The notes under the pieces: generated by a model | The model's database searches: none | Told to the model about the DNA's origin: nothing | The model's input: the letters and a program-made list of their open reading frames with translations, nothing else | Translations under genes and position numbers: made by a program | Shown here: positions 1 through 5,473 of the stretch, in pieces | Layout of the letters: every line of letters starts with the position of its first letter | Numbering within the stretch: the stretch's first letter is position 1 | Source of the DNA: Dehalococcoidia bacterium CG2_30_46_9 | Lineage (GTDB): Bacteria; Chloroflexota; Dehalococcoidia; GIF9; AB-539-J10 | DNA length: 5,591 nt | Assembly (NCBI GenBank): GCA_001873005.1 | Contig: MNYE01000007.1 | Coordinates: forward strand, 1 to 5,591 | Direction of reading: 5' to 3'

Positions 1-1020
1 CAGAATGATAGGTGAAGGGCTCAGAATGGCAGAGGGGGTAAAGTCGTCGTTGACGATGCCCAACTGCTTCCACTCAGTAATCTGGTCATTGAAGCCAGGG
101 TGGCTGATAACCTTGGCTAGAAGCTCGATGTTTTTATCGGCTATTCTGTCCAGCGTTATCACATAGTTGGAGTTCAAAACGAACTTCGGCTTATTCCAGA
201 TTCTTACCAGCTCATCTTCAAATTGGGAGATAAAGTCTATTATTTTGTAGGCGATGTCCTTTAAGGTTTGTAGTTGCTTTATTCTGTTCTCCGTCCACTC
301 GCTTTCACCGCTGAACACATATTGATAGAGCCAGATGTTGAACTGCTCCTTCAGAAATTCTCCAGCATTCTTGTTTATGAAATAATCAACCTGACTCTGC
401 TTCTCAAAGACTCGGAAGGCTCGCTCCAGAATATCTTCGTTTATCTTGACCCCTTGCTTAGAAAGTGTTTTGAGGATGTCCTCAGCCCTGGTCTTCCTTC
501 CCTTTTCCGTATAATGAACACTGCAAATGAGGGTGCCATCATCTTTTTTACCTTTGAAATCGTAAATAATGTCTCTTTTCTCGTTCGCTTTCTTGTGTTC
601 AATGGTAGAGACATCGAAGGAGAATTTGAAGCCGTCTATCTCTGTCTCCAGGTTTCTAAACAGCCTATCGGTTTTGACATAGTAGAGCATATGTGTTTTC
701 CAGAACAGGATGACATCTCTGTCATCGGTATAGACTTTCTCATAGATATTTTGATGGATTGGCGTATAGTTAAAATAGATTGAGCCGCTTTCAGAAAAAT
801 AGCGGCTGAAGAAGGTGTAGAGCTTATCAAAGAGCTCGTCCTTAAATTCCGGGAATGGTTTTAATGCTTCTTCTATGTCCTTCTGAAGTCTTGGGAAGAC
901 GCCGTTTTGGTAGTATCGTGACTTTATCTTCATCAACTTGATGTAACCTGATTCACCTTCAACAGGAACACCGACGAAGATATCAGCCAATGCGCGGTAG
1001 AATTTCTCTTCCTTCGTCAT
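1..1020 (-). CDS. Large site-specific DNA methyltransferase, type III Mod-like, N-terminal part only
   Basis: This frame stays open for 340 codons from an ATG at 1020 down to the left edge, so the C-terminal part is missing. The visible protein is soluble, rich in charged and aromatic residues. It contains segments that I recall from the N-terminal region of large (about 1000-residue) adenine-specific DNA methyltransferases of the type III Mod kind: DELFDKLYTFFSRYFSESGS at residues 61-80, a FWKTHMLYYVKTDRLF stretch at 106-121, an EHKKANEKRD segment at 141-150, and NSNYVITLDRI near 280. In that family the SAM-binding and DPPF/DPPY catalytic motifs follow later, so they would lie outside the window and activity cannot be judged. 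Two ATG codons stand in tandem (1023 and 1020), preceded directly by in-frame TGA stops. GGTGA lies 6 bases before the second ATG, which I prefer. The partner restriction gene, if any, would lie to the left. Family assignment rests on memory of sequence style. Confidence 0.75.
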   Translation of the reverse strand, partial: MTKEEKFYRALADIFVGVPVEGESGYIKLMKIKSRYYQNGVFPRLQKDIEEALKPFPEFKDELFDKLYTFFSRYFSESGSIYFNYTPIHQNIYEKVYTDDRDVILFWKTHMLYYVKTDRLFRNLETEIDGFKFSFDVSTIEHKKANEKRDIIYDFKGKKDDGTLICSVHYTEKGRKTRAEDILKTLSKQGVKINEDILERAFRVFEKQSQVDYFINKNAGEFLKEQFNIWLYQYVFSGESEWTENRIKQLQTLKDIAYKIIDFISQFEDELVRIWNKPKFVLNSNYVITLDRIADKNIELLAKVISHPGFNDQITEWKQLGIVNDDFTPSAILSPSPIIL

Positions 1021-1064
1021 CATTCATCACCATCCATCTATTAGACGACGCAGCCAGCAAAACC

Positions 1065-1070
1065 ATTATA
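1065..1070 (-). promoter_or_regulatory. Possible -10 box of the methyltransferase gene
   Basis: A consensus TATAAT is read on the minus strand, about 45 bases before the methyltransferase start. The hexamer 17 bases further upstream (CCGCTG) does not resemble a -35 box, and a TTGACT at 1122-1127 is too far away to pair with it. It may be a real promoter with a weak -35 or a chance match. Confidence 0.3.
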
Positions 1071-1149
1071 TCACTATCTTTGTAGCCAGCGGCATCTTGG
1101 TTCTCCGCTACTTTACCTTATAGTCAACTTCAAAAATGCTTACACAAAC

Positions 1150-1254
1150 GTCATTGCGAGGCTGACAAAATCAGCCGAAGCAATCTCAGAGCTGCCAATG
1201 AGATTGCCACGCTTCCCCTTCACTTTGCTCAGGGCTTCGGCTCACCGCAATGAC
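1150..1254. repeat. Interspersed inverted-repeat element, copy 1
   Basis: The ends are inverted repeats: GTCATTGCGAG at 1150-1160 faces CTCACCGCAATGAC at 1241-1254. Inside, AGCCGAAGC (1173-1181) pairs with GCTTCGGCT (1234-1242), CAATCTCA (1181-1188) pairs with TGAGATTG (1199-1206), and GCTGA/TCAGC (1161-1175) forms a small hairpin. The arms could fold as a cruciform or a structured RNA. The block CTCAGGGCTTCGGCTC (1228-1243) recurs in reverse orientation at 5491-5506 with one difference, tying it to the copy at the right edge. No coding capacity is seen. The design is that of a REP- or MITE-like element spread through the genome. Confidence 0.75.
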
Positions 1255-1290
1255 AGAGGGGATTTGTGGAACGGCTTATGCGGTTAACTA

Positions 1291-1496
1291 TAATAAGGTG
1301 CTTGCTATCAATAAAGAGGCTCAGGCCTTTTCTGGGCATATTCGGCCAGAAGCTGAAACTTTGCTAAAGTCCTTTTATTGCTTATGCCACACAGGGCAAT
1401 GTGTAATCCTTCATCCCGGGCTTTGAGGTCGAACTTGATACACCTCGCTAAGTCTCGATAATGCCAGTTCTGGCAGAATAGCCAATCGAAGGAACA
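1291..1496 (-). pseudogene. Decayed radical SAM gene fragment (PFL-activase-like)
   Basis: Reading the minus strand from 1496 gives CSFDWLFCQNWHYRDLAR and then, directly after, IKFDLKARDEGLHIALCG and SNKRTLAKFQLLAEYAQKRPEP. The first block resembles the Cx3Cx2C iron-sulphur motif of radical SAM proteins, with the middle Cys replaced by Trp (TGG). The second block resembles the KFDLKxxDxxLHxxLTGxSN segment found much further along in PFL-activase-like radical SAM proteins. The part between is missing, so an internal deletion is inferred. The frame ends in TGA at 1308-1310, but shifting by one base near 1315 restores LLIASTLL (1314-1291), which is what should follow in this family, before a TAG. 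The fragment therefore has lost both ends, a central piece, a cluster ligand and its frame. The match to the family is from memory. Confidence 0.7.
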
Positions 1497-1586
1497 ATAG
1501 ACGGAATAATTTACTGGAGGTTAATAGAGAAGCTAAACGGTAAATAACTGAATTCCAGAAGCTTGAAAGATGGCAAATACAACAAA
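1496..1586 (+). repeat. Diverged direct duplication, left copy (91 bases)
   Basis: This stretch aligns without gaps to 2121-2211 in the same orientation, offset 625 bases; I count 74 of 91 positions identical. It covers the end of the small membrane-protein gene and 39 bases after its stop codon. Its left limit coincides with the edge of the radical SAM fragment. Confidence 0.8.
1497..1547 (+). pseudogene. 3' remnant of a paralogue of the small membrane-protein gene at 1966-2172
   Basis: The sixteen codons and stop read IDGIIYWRLIEKLNGK, against IDGLIFWRLMEQLNGK at the end of the intact 68-residue protein. All four differences are conservative (L/I, F/Y, M/I, Q/K). Upstream the frame meets a TAG at 1479-1481, and the intervening codons do not match the intact protein, so only the tail of the gene survives here. 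The similarity continues past the stop codon to 1586. No start or ribosome binding site belongs to it. Confidence 0.7.
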
Positions 1587-1592
1587 GGCAGA

Positions 1593-1823
1593 TTACTTAC
1601 TGTATTCTATTTCTGTTGATACGAATTTCCTTAGAAAGTCCGGGTGATACATGCCACTCTCCACTAACTTAAAGCCAACATAGGTGATGGGCTTCGAAGA
1701 ATTTCTTATTGAATATGGGATATTGTTTTCAGCTTTGTTTGTGTCTGCTGTCGGCTCGAGGGCATCTCTTAGCTTTGGGACTCGAGCTCCCTCGAATGGT
1801 ACTCTTGGTAATTTTGGACTAAC
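1593..1823 (-). pseudogene. C-terminal coding fragment of an unrecognised protein
   Basis: Read on the minus strand, 76 codons lie open between a TAG at 1824-1826 and a TAA at 1593-1595. The predicted peptide has a natural amino-acid mix: a Pro-rich, basic start (SPKLPRVPFEGARVPKLRDA), a polar linker with DTNKAENN, then SSKPITYVGFKLVESGMYHP and a charged end, FVSTEIEYSK. It has no ATG, GTG or TTG near its beginning (the only Met is about 21 residues from the end), and a TGA stands a few codons above the TAG, so no upstream extension is visible. I therefore read it as the tail of a gene that lost its front. I do not recognise the family. A chance open frame is possible but the composition argues against it. 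Confidence 0.45.
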
Positions 1824-1843
1824 CTAGACAAATCAAGGTAAAT

Positions 1844-1873
1844 TTGACAGCGTTGAGATGACTATGATAAAAT
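1844..1873 (+). promoter_or_regulatory. Sigma-70-type promoter of the small membrane-protein gene
   Basis: A perfect TTGACA at 1844-1849 is followed after 18 bases by TAAAAT at 1868-1873, five of six matches to the -10 consensus. Transcription would start near 1880, leaving a leader of about 85 bases before the ATG at 1966. It is the best promoter in the window. Confidence 0.6.
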
Positions 1874-1965
1874 TTAAAATGTTGCAAAGTTCATTGGGAA
1901 TTTATAAATGAATTGCTATTGGTTTCAAGGAATAAGAAACAAGACGGAGAGTAGGATGAAAGGCA

Positions 1966-2172
1966 ATGAACCTCCAGAAAAGATACAGACTATTGAAGAT
2001 AACAACAATAGCCATGGGAGCAGTCTATGCTCCTCTGAGTATGTACATTGGCTATTGTTTTGGCTCAGGGCAATACCGTGCAGGTTGTATCGCCTTGGGT
2101 GGGGAGATGCTTATGGCCTTAATAGACGGACTCATCTTCTGGAGGTTAATGGAGCAGCTAAACGGTAAATAA
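1966..2172 (+). CDS. Small orphan protein with two predicted membrane segments
   Basis: This 68-residue protein begins with a short basic end (MNLQKRYRLLK), which would face the cytoplasm. It then has a hydrophobic stretch at about residues 11-32, a short polar turn with GSGQYR, and a second hydrophobic stretch at about 38-58, ending in a charged tail (EQLNGK). It is probably a membrane hairpin. I do not recognise the family and propose no function. The start is set by an in-frame TGA just upstream and by AGGA at 1953-1956, 9 bases before the ATG. A longer overlapping frame from 1908 is rejected, because the partial copy at 1497-1547 preserves this frame with only conservative changes. It has its own promoter at 1844-1873 and faces the end of rpiB, 50 bases away. 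It is flanked by gene debris, so it may be part of an exchanged segment. Confidence 0.65.
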   Translation: MNLQKRYRLLKITTIAMGAVYAPLSMYIGYCFGSGQYRAGCIALGGEMLMALIDGLIFWRLMEQLNGK

Positions 2173-2211
2173 TTAGACTCCAGACAAGTGAAAGATAACA
2201 AATCCAACAAA
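2121..2211 (+). repeat. Diverged direct duplication, right copy (91 bases)
   Basis: This is the partner of 1496-1586, about 81 percent identical by my count with no gaps. It spans the last 17 codons of the small membrane-protein gene and the first 39 bases of its 3' flank. CTGGAG at 2139-2144 could pair with CTCCAG at 2178-2183 around the stop codon; in the left copy this pairing is only partly kept. Confidence 0.8.
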
Positions 2212-2222
2212 CCGGGTTGTCG

Positions 2223-2669
2223 TCAGGGACTTGCTTCTAACGCTTTTATTTTGTCTAATCTAGGTATGTGTCTGCCGCCTTCAAAATTGCTACTCAGGTA
2301 AATTTCAACAATTTTCAAAACCAAATCAATATCCATACATTCCGCACCAAGACACAAGATGTTGGCATCATTGTGCTGACGAGCTCTTTGCGCCGTGAAA
2401 GTGTCATGACATAAGGCTGCTCTTATGCCTTTTATTTTATTAGCTGCCATACACATGCCTATTCCCGTGCTACATATTAAGACGCCCTGACCAAAATTGC
2501 CGGAAGCCACTTCTTTTCCTACCTCTCGAGCAATATCAGGATAATCCACGGGATCAGCACTATAGCAACCAAAATCATGATAGGTGTAATTTAGTTCCTG
2601 GAGTAATCTCATGATTACTTTTTTTACTTTAAGACCATGGTGGTCACAACCTAAAGCAATATGTAGCAC
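2223..2669 (-). CDS. rpiB: Ribose-5-phosphate isomerase B
   Basis: RpiB interconverts ribose 5-phosphate and ribulose 5-phosphate in the cytosolic non-oxidative pentose phosphate pathway, supplying ribose for nucleotides. I prefer the GTG at 2669, giving 148 residues, the usual family length. With this start Tyr43 (DYPD), Cys66 (LICSTGIGM), Thr68, His99 (RQHND), Arg133 and Arg137 (GGRHIPR) fall where the catalytic and phosphate-binding residues of E. coli RpiB are numbered. The alternative ATG at 2705 adds 12 residues (MRKLLGSIRTQE) not expected in the family and would overlap tsaC by 62 bases. The motif reads CSTGIG where CGTGIG is more common; the Ser67 change is mild. The gene overlaps the end of tsaC by 26 bases and is probably translated from the same message. 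AGGGAG lies 16 bases before the GTG, a poor distance, so translational coupling is likely. Confidence 0.95.
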   Translation of the reverse strand: MLHIALGCDHHGLKVKKVIMRLLQELNYTYHDFGCYSADPVDYPDIAREVGKEVASGNFGQGVLICSTGIGMCMAANKIKGIRAALCHDTFTAQRARQHNDANILCLGAECMDIDLVLKIVEIYLSSNFEGGRHIPRLDKIKALEASP

Positions 2670-3279
2670 TTCTTGAGTTCTGATACTCCCTAATAGCTTT
2701 CTCAATCTCGTCCAGGGATATGATTCCCTGGCGCAAAATTAGTGGTAGCTCGCCAGTGGCGTCTACTATGGTTGATTCTACACTACCAGGACATCTGCCT
2801 CCGTCTATAATAAGGTCAACCTTGCCTCCAAGCTGTTGTCTAACTTCATCCGCCGTCAGAGCAGGTGGATTGCCACTAACATTAGCACTAGTGCCAATTA
2901 CTGGCGCCCCTAAGCCTCGGATAAGAGACAGACAAATAGAATGGTTGGGGATGCGCACGGCTACAGTGGAGCCTTTAGCTAAATAAGAAGGTAATGAAAT
3001 CGCTTTAGGTAAAACCAGAGTCAAACCGCCGGGCCAAAAGCGTCGGGCCAAAAGCAAGGCAATTCCACAGGCTGGTTGAGCTACTATGCTTAATTGAGAT
3101 ATATCAGCAATAAGCAAGGGAAATGCTAAATGGCTGGGGCGGTTCTTTATCTTATAAATTCTTTCTACGGCTCTTAAATTGAAGGCATCGGCTCCAAGAC
3201 CGTAAACTGTGTCAGTGGGGAAAGCGATCACCCCACCATTCTTAAGGATTCTAACCCCTTTCTCTATTTGTTCTTGCAT
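2644..3279 (-). CDS. tsaC: Threonylcarbamoyl-AMP synthase (YrdC/Sua5 family)
   Basis: The enzyme makes threonylcarbamoyl-AMP from threonine, bicarbonate and ATP, the first step of t6A formation at position 37 of ANN-decoding tRNAs; TsaD with partners then transfers the group. The 211-residue protein is one YrdC domain: PTDTVYGLG at residues 21-29, the KIKNRP nucleotide-binding segment at 43-48 followed by FPLL, FWPGGLTLVL at 81-90, SANVSGNPP at 131-139 and GSVESTIVD at 165-173. It lacks the extra C-terminal domain of long Sua5 proteins and so matches the short TsaC form. The last ten residues run over the start of rpiB. No strong ribosome binding site precedes the ATG at 3279. The leader from the likely promoter (3473-3501) would pass through the repeat at 3305-3426, which could affect its expression. 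Confidence 0.96.
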   Translation of the reverse strand: MQEQIEKGVRILKNGGVIAFPTDTVYGLGADAFNLRAVERIYKIKNRPSHLAFPLLIADISQLSIVAQPACGIALLLARRFWPGGLTLVLPKAISLPSYLAKGSTVAVRIPNHSICLSLIRGLGAPVIGTSANVSGNPPALTADEVRQQLGGKVDLIIDGGRCPGSVESTIVDATGELPLILRQGIISLDEIEKAIREYQNSRSATYCFRL

Positions 3280-3304
3280 ACCGAGGTCGTTTAGCGACTC
3301 CTGC

Positions 3305-3426
3305 TGTCATTCTAAGCCCTTCGCTTCCTGTCATTCTGAACGAAGTGAAGAATCTGTAGTTGCCTGATTTATCAGGCGGGAAAGCCCAATAAATTGGGCA
3401 ACTACTGGCCTGGCCCTCAGGGTGAC
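3305..3426. repeat. Interspersed inverted-repeat element, copy 2, with twin hairpins
   Basis: TGTCATTCT occurs twice at the left (3305 and 3329) and a matching AGGGTGACA closes the right end at 3418-3426, giving an imperfect terminal inverted repeat. Inside, GTAGTTGCC (3356-3364) pairs with GGCAACTAC (3397-3405). Within that clamp lie two compact hairpins: GCCTGAT/ATCAGGC at 3362-3377 and GCCCAAT/ATTGGGC at 3384-3399, each with a two-base loop. The segment TGAACGAAGTGAAGAATCT (3337-3355) recurs exactly, in reverse orientation, at 5573-5591. It lies between divergent tsaC and guaA, in the tsaC leader. The double TGTCATTCT suggests a nested or partly duplicated copy. Confidence 0.75.
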
Positions 3427-3472
3427 AAGATGAACAATCTTGCATACTTTTTCTTGACGCAAGTATAGCATA

Positions 3473-3501
3473 ATGATAAGCTAGCATATATCCAGCAGCA
3501 A
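3473..3501 (-). promoter_or_regulatory. Candidate promoter for tsaC-rpiB
   Basis: On the minus strand TTGCTG (3496-3501) is followed after 17 bases by TATCAT (3473-3478), which matches the -10 consensus at five of six positions; the -35 is weak. Transcription would start near 3466 and carry a leader of about 190 bases through the repeat element before tsaC. Confidence 0.35.
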
Positions 3502-3508
3502 CTGTAGC

Positions 3509-5170
3509 ATGGAAAACGAATTACAAAGCCGCCGAGTTGCCACCAGCGATGATATCGAAATTTCTACTTATCTCGAACTTGCCAAGGAATTGCATGGCGA
3601 GCAACCTGTAATTGAGGCCAAGCCACCTACTAAGCCGGAAACCATAGTGGTTATTGATTTTGGCTCACAATACAGCATGCTCATCGCCCGACGCATACGG
3701 GAACATCATGTCTATTGCGAGCTGGTGCCCTATGATACGCCCGGGGAGAAAATAGCTTCCCTCAACCCTAAAGGTTTTATTCTCTCAGGAGGACCGCTTA
3801 GCGTTTACGAGCCTGGGGTTCCTCTGCCCTTGCCCTATGTATATGAAAGCCATTTGCCCGTATTGGGTATTTGTTATGGAATGCAAGCTATCGTCCATCA
3901 GTTAGGAGGCGAGGTTATTTCAGGAGCAAAGCATGAATATGGACATGCCATTCTGCACATAAATGCCTTAGATTGTCCCCTTTTTGCTGATCTTCCACCT
4001 TCTCTCCCCGTGTGGATGAGCCATGGTGACCAGATAACAAAGTTACCGCCTACCTTCAGTGCGTTAGCTTATACTGAAAACTCTCCCTTTGCGGCTATAG
4101 GCAATGACAGAAATATTTTTGGACTTCAGTTTCATCCCGAGGTATCCCATACTCCACAGGGGAAAACAATATTGCAGAACTTTGTATACCGCATATGTGG
4201 TTGCCATGGTGACTGGACGTCAGCCAACTTTATCTCTGAGAACACAAGGAAAATTAGAGAGCAAGTAGGCGAGGGAAGGGTTATTTGCGCTCTTTCCGGA
4301 GGAGTTGATTCCGCGGTAACTGCGACTCTTATTGACCGTGCTATTGGCAATAAACTGACCTGCATATTCATTAACAACGGCTTATTGCGCCGTGAAGAAC
4401 CAGAGAGAGTGTTCAATACCTTCAAGCGTAATCTTAAGATGGACGTGGTCTGTGTGGATGCAGCTGAGAGGTTTTTGGAACGACTTCGGGGAGTTACTGA
4501 CCCTGAAGAGAAACGTCGGTTGATAGGAAATGAGTTCATTCAAGTTTTTGAAGAGGAAGCAGCTAAGCTGGGCAAGGTCAATTTTCTTGCCCAGGGCACT
4601 CTTTATCCCGATGTTATTGAAAGTACCTCTTCTGAGACCAAGGCAGCAGCCAAAATAAAAAGCCATCATAATGTTGGCGGGTTACCGCCCAAGATGAAGT
4701 TTACCCTCATCGAGCCCTTACGGTATTTGTTTAAGGACGAGGTTCGGGAAGTAGGCTTAACCTTAGGCTTACCTGAAGAGATGGTCTGGCGGCAGCCTTT
4801 CCCTGGCCCGGGATTGGCTATCCGAATCGTTGGCGAAGTAACTAAAGAAAAGTTGGCGACACTTCGTGCCGCTGATTGGATAGTGATGAACGAGATTAAA
4901 AAGGCAAAGCTTTATCGCCAGTTATGGCAGAGCTTTGCCGTGCTTACCGATGTTAAGAGTGTTGGTATTATGGGCGATTTTAGAACTTATGGCTACCTCA
5001 TCGCAGTTAGAGCTATAACGAGTAATGATGCCATGACCGCTGATTGGGCACGCTTGCCTCACGATTTATTGGCAAGGATATCTGACCGTATAGTTAATGA
5101 AGTGTCCAATGTCAATAGAGTGGTCTATGATATAACAAGCAAACCCCCGGCAACCATAGAGTGGGAATAA
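3509..5170 (+). CDS. guaA: GMP synthase (glutamine-hydrolysing)
   Basis: GuaA converts XMP to GMP using ATP and ammonia from glutamine, the last step of GMP synthesis. The 553-residue protein is complete. The glutaminase domain (about 45-230) has VIDFGSQYS at 48-56, the nucleophile Cys122 in GICYGMQ, and His209 and Glu211 in QFHPEVSH. The ATP pyrophosphatase domain starts near 240 with the P-loop SGGVDS at 263-268. The dimerisation domain ends in the family's typical KPPATIEWE, so XMP binding should be intact. The first 44 residues before ETIVVIDFG are an extension; most GuaA proteins start within about ten residues of this strand. The only plausible ATG is 3509, since an in-frame TAG lies at 3482-3484 and later candidates (TTG for Leu28, GTG for Val47) have no suitable ribosome binding site. 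The ATG at 3509 also lacks one, so a short or leaderless transcript is possible. The ferritin-like gene follows 19 bases later. Confidence 0.98.
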   Translation: MENELQSRRVATSDDIEISTYLELAKELHGEQPVIEAKPPTKPETIVVIDFGSQYSMLIARRIREHHVYCELVPYDTPGEKIASLNPKGFILSGGPLSVYEPGVPLPLPYVYESHLPVLGICYGMQAIVHQLGGEVISGAKHEYGHAILHINALDCPLFADLPPSLPVWMSHGDQITKLPPTFSALAYTENSPFAAIGNDRNIFGLQFHPEVSHTPQGKTILQNFVYRICGCHGDWTSANFISENTRKIREQVGEGRVICALSGGVDSAVTATLIDRAIGNKLTCIFINNGLLRREEPERVFNTFKRNLKMDVVCVDAAERFLERLRGVTDPEEKRRLIGNEFIQVFEEEAAKLGKVNFLAQGTLYPDVIESTSSETKAAAKIKSHHNVGGLPPKMKFTLIEPLRYLFKDEVREVGLTLGLPEEMVWRQPFPGPGLAIRIVGEVTKEKLATLRAADWIVMNEIKKAKLYRQLWQSFAVLTDVKSVGIMGDFRTYGYLIAVRAITSNDAMTADWARLPHDLLARISDRIVNEVSNVNRVVYDITSKPPATIEWE

Positions 5171-5175
5171 ATATT

Positions 5176-5183
5176 AAAGGAGG
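5176..5183 (+). promoter_or_regulatory. Strong ribosome binding site of the ferritin-like gene
   Basis: AAAGGAGG lies 6 bases before the ATG at 5190. It fixes the start there rather than at the in-frame ATG at 5232, and contrasts with guaA, which has no such site. The small protein may therefore be made in higher amount than GuaA from a shared message. Confidence 0.85.
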
Positions 5184-5189
5184 AAAAAG

Positions 5190-5456
5190 ATGAACAATTC
5201 TTTTAATGAAGAGTCTGAAGAGGAAGAAAGAATGGCTATAGAGGATGATTTAGAGATGCTCCGGGAGGACTTAATAGGTGAGCTGCAAGCTATTAGTCAG
5301 TATGAGCAACATATACTGAGTTTGGAAAATGAAGAGGCTGCTACCACATTGGAGCATATTGTGGAAGAGGAAAAAGAACACGTTGCCGAGCTGCTTAGAA
5401 TAATCCAAGAGCTCGACCCCGTTCAGGCGGAAAAACTCAAGAGGCACATTTTATAG
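5190..5456 (+). CDS. Small ferritin-like protein of the EncFtn (half-ferritin) type
   Basis: The 88-residue protein has a very acidic, probably disordered start (residues 5-20) and then two helices. The first carries GELQAISQYEQ (30-40) and the second EEEKEHVAELL (59-69). In the encapsulated ferritin of Rhodospirillum rubrum, as I recall it, iron is bound between subunits by Glu32, Glu62 and His65. Here Glu31, Glu61 and His64 have identical spacing, and Tyr38 matches Tyr39. A ferroxidase centre formed at a dimer face is therefore likely. The acidic entry-site residues of EncFtn (Glu31 and Glu34) correspond to Gly30 and Gln33 and are missing. The chain ends at KRHIL with no sign of the C-terminal targeting peptide that loads cargo into encapsulin, and no encapsulin gene is in view. 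Iron storage or peroxide protection in the cytosol is an inference. It is probably co-transcribed with guaA. Confidence 0.8.
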   Translation: MNNSFNEESEEEERMAIEDDLEMLREDLIGELQAISQYEQHILSLENEEAATTLEHIVEEEKEHVAELLRIIQELDPVQAEKLKRHIL

Positions 5457-5473
5457 TTAACCCTTCAGTCTAA

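Noticed and set aside
274..783. Plus-strand open frame of 169 codons.
   Set aside because: It lies opposite the methyltransferase gene, which has recognisable family segments on the minus strand; the plus-strand product has no family features and no ribosome binding site.
1755..1797. Two CTCGAG sites and the near-palindrome GGGACTCGAGCTCCC as a possible operator.
   Set aside because: They lie inside the coding-like fragment on the minus strand and the palindrome is imperfect; no link to a promoter is seen.
1908..2168. Plus-strand frame of 86 codons overlapping the small membrane-protein gene.
   Set aside because: The partial copy at 1497-1547 conserves the other frame with conservative changes and the same stop; this product has a composition typical of an out-of-frame reading.
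2173..2222. Bidirectional terminator between the small gene and rpiB.
   Set aside because: No GC-rich stem followed by a T-run is present on either strand.
3440..3474. Promoter for guaA: TTGCAT-18-TATAGC, or TTGACG at 3454-3459, or CATAAT at 3469-3474.
   Set aside because: No combination has both boxes good and well spaced, so a promoter is likely in this gap but cannot be placed.
3251..3487. Minus-strand frame of 78 codons upstream of tsaC.
   Set aside because: It runs through the inverted-repeat element; its peptide (SFRMTGSEGLRMT and similar) is the familiar false translation of such repeats.
4132..4669. Two minus-strand frames inside guaA.
   Set aside because: They are shadows of a complete GuaA frame with all catalytic motifs.
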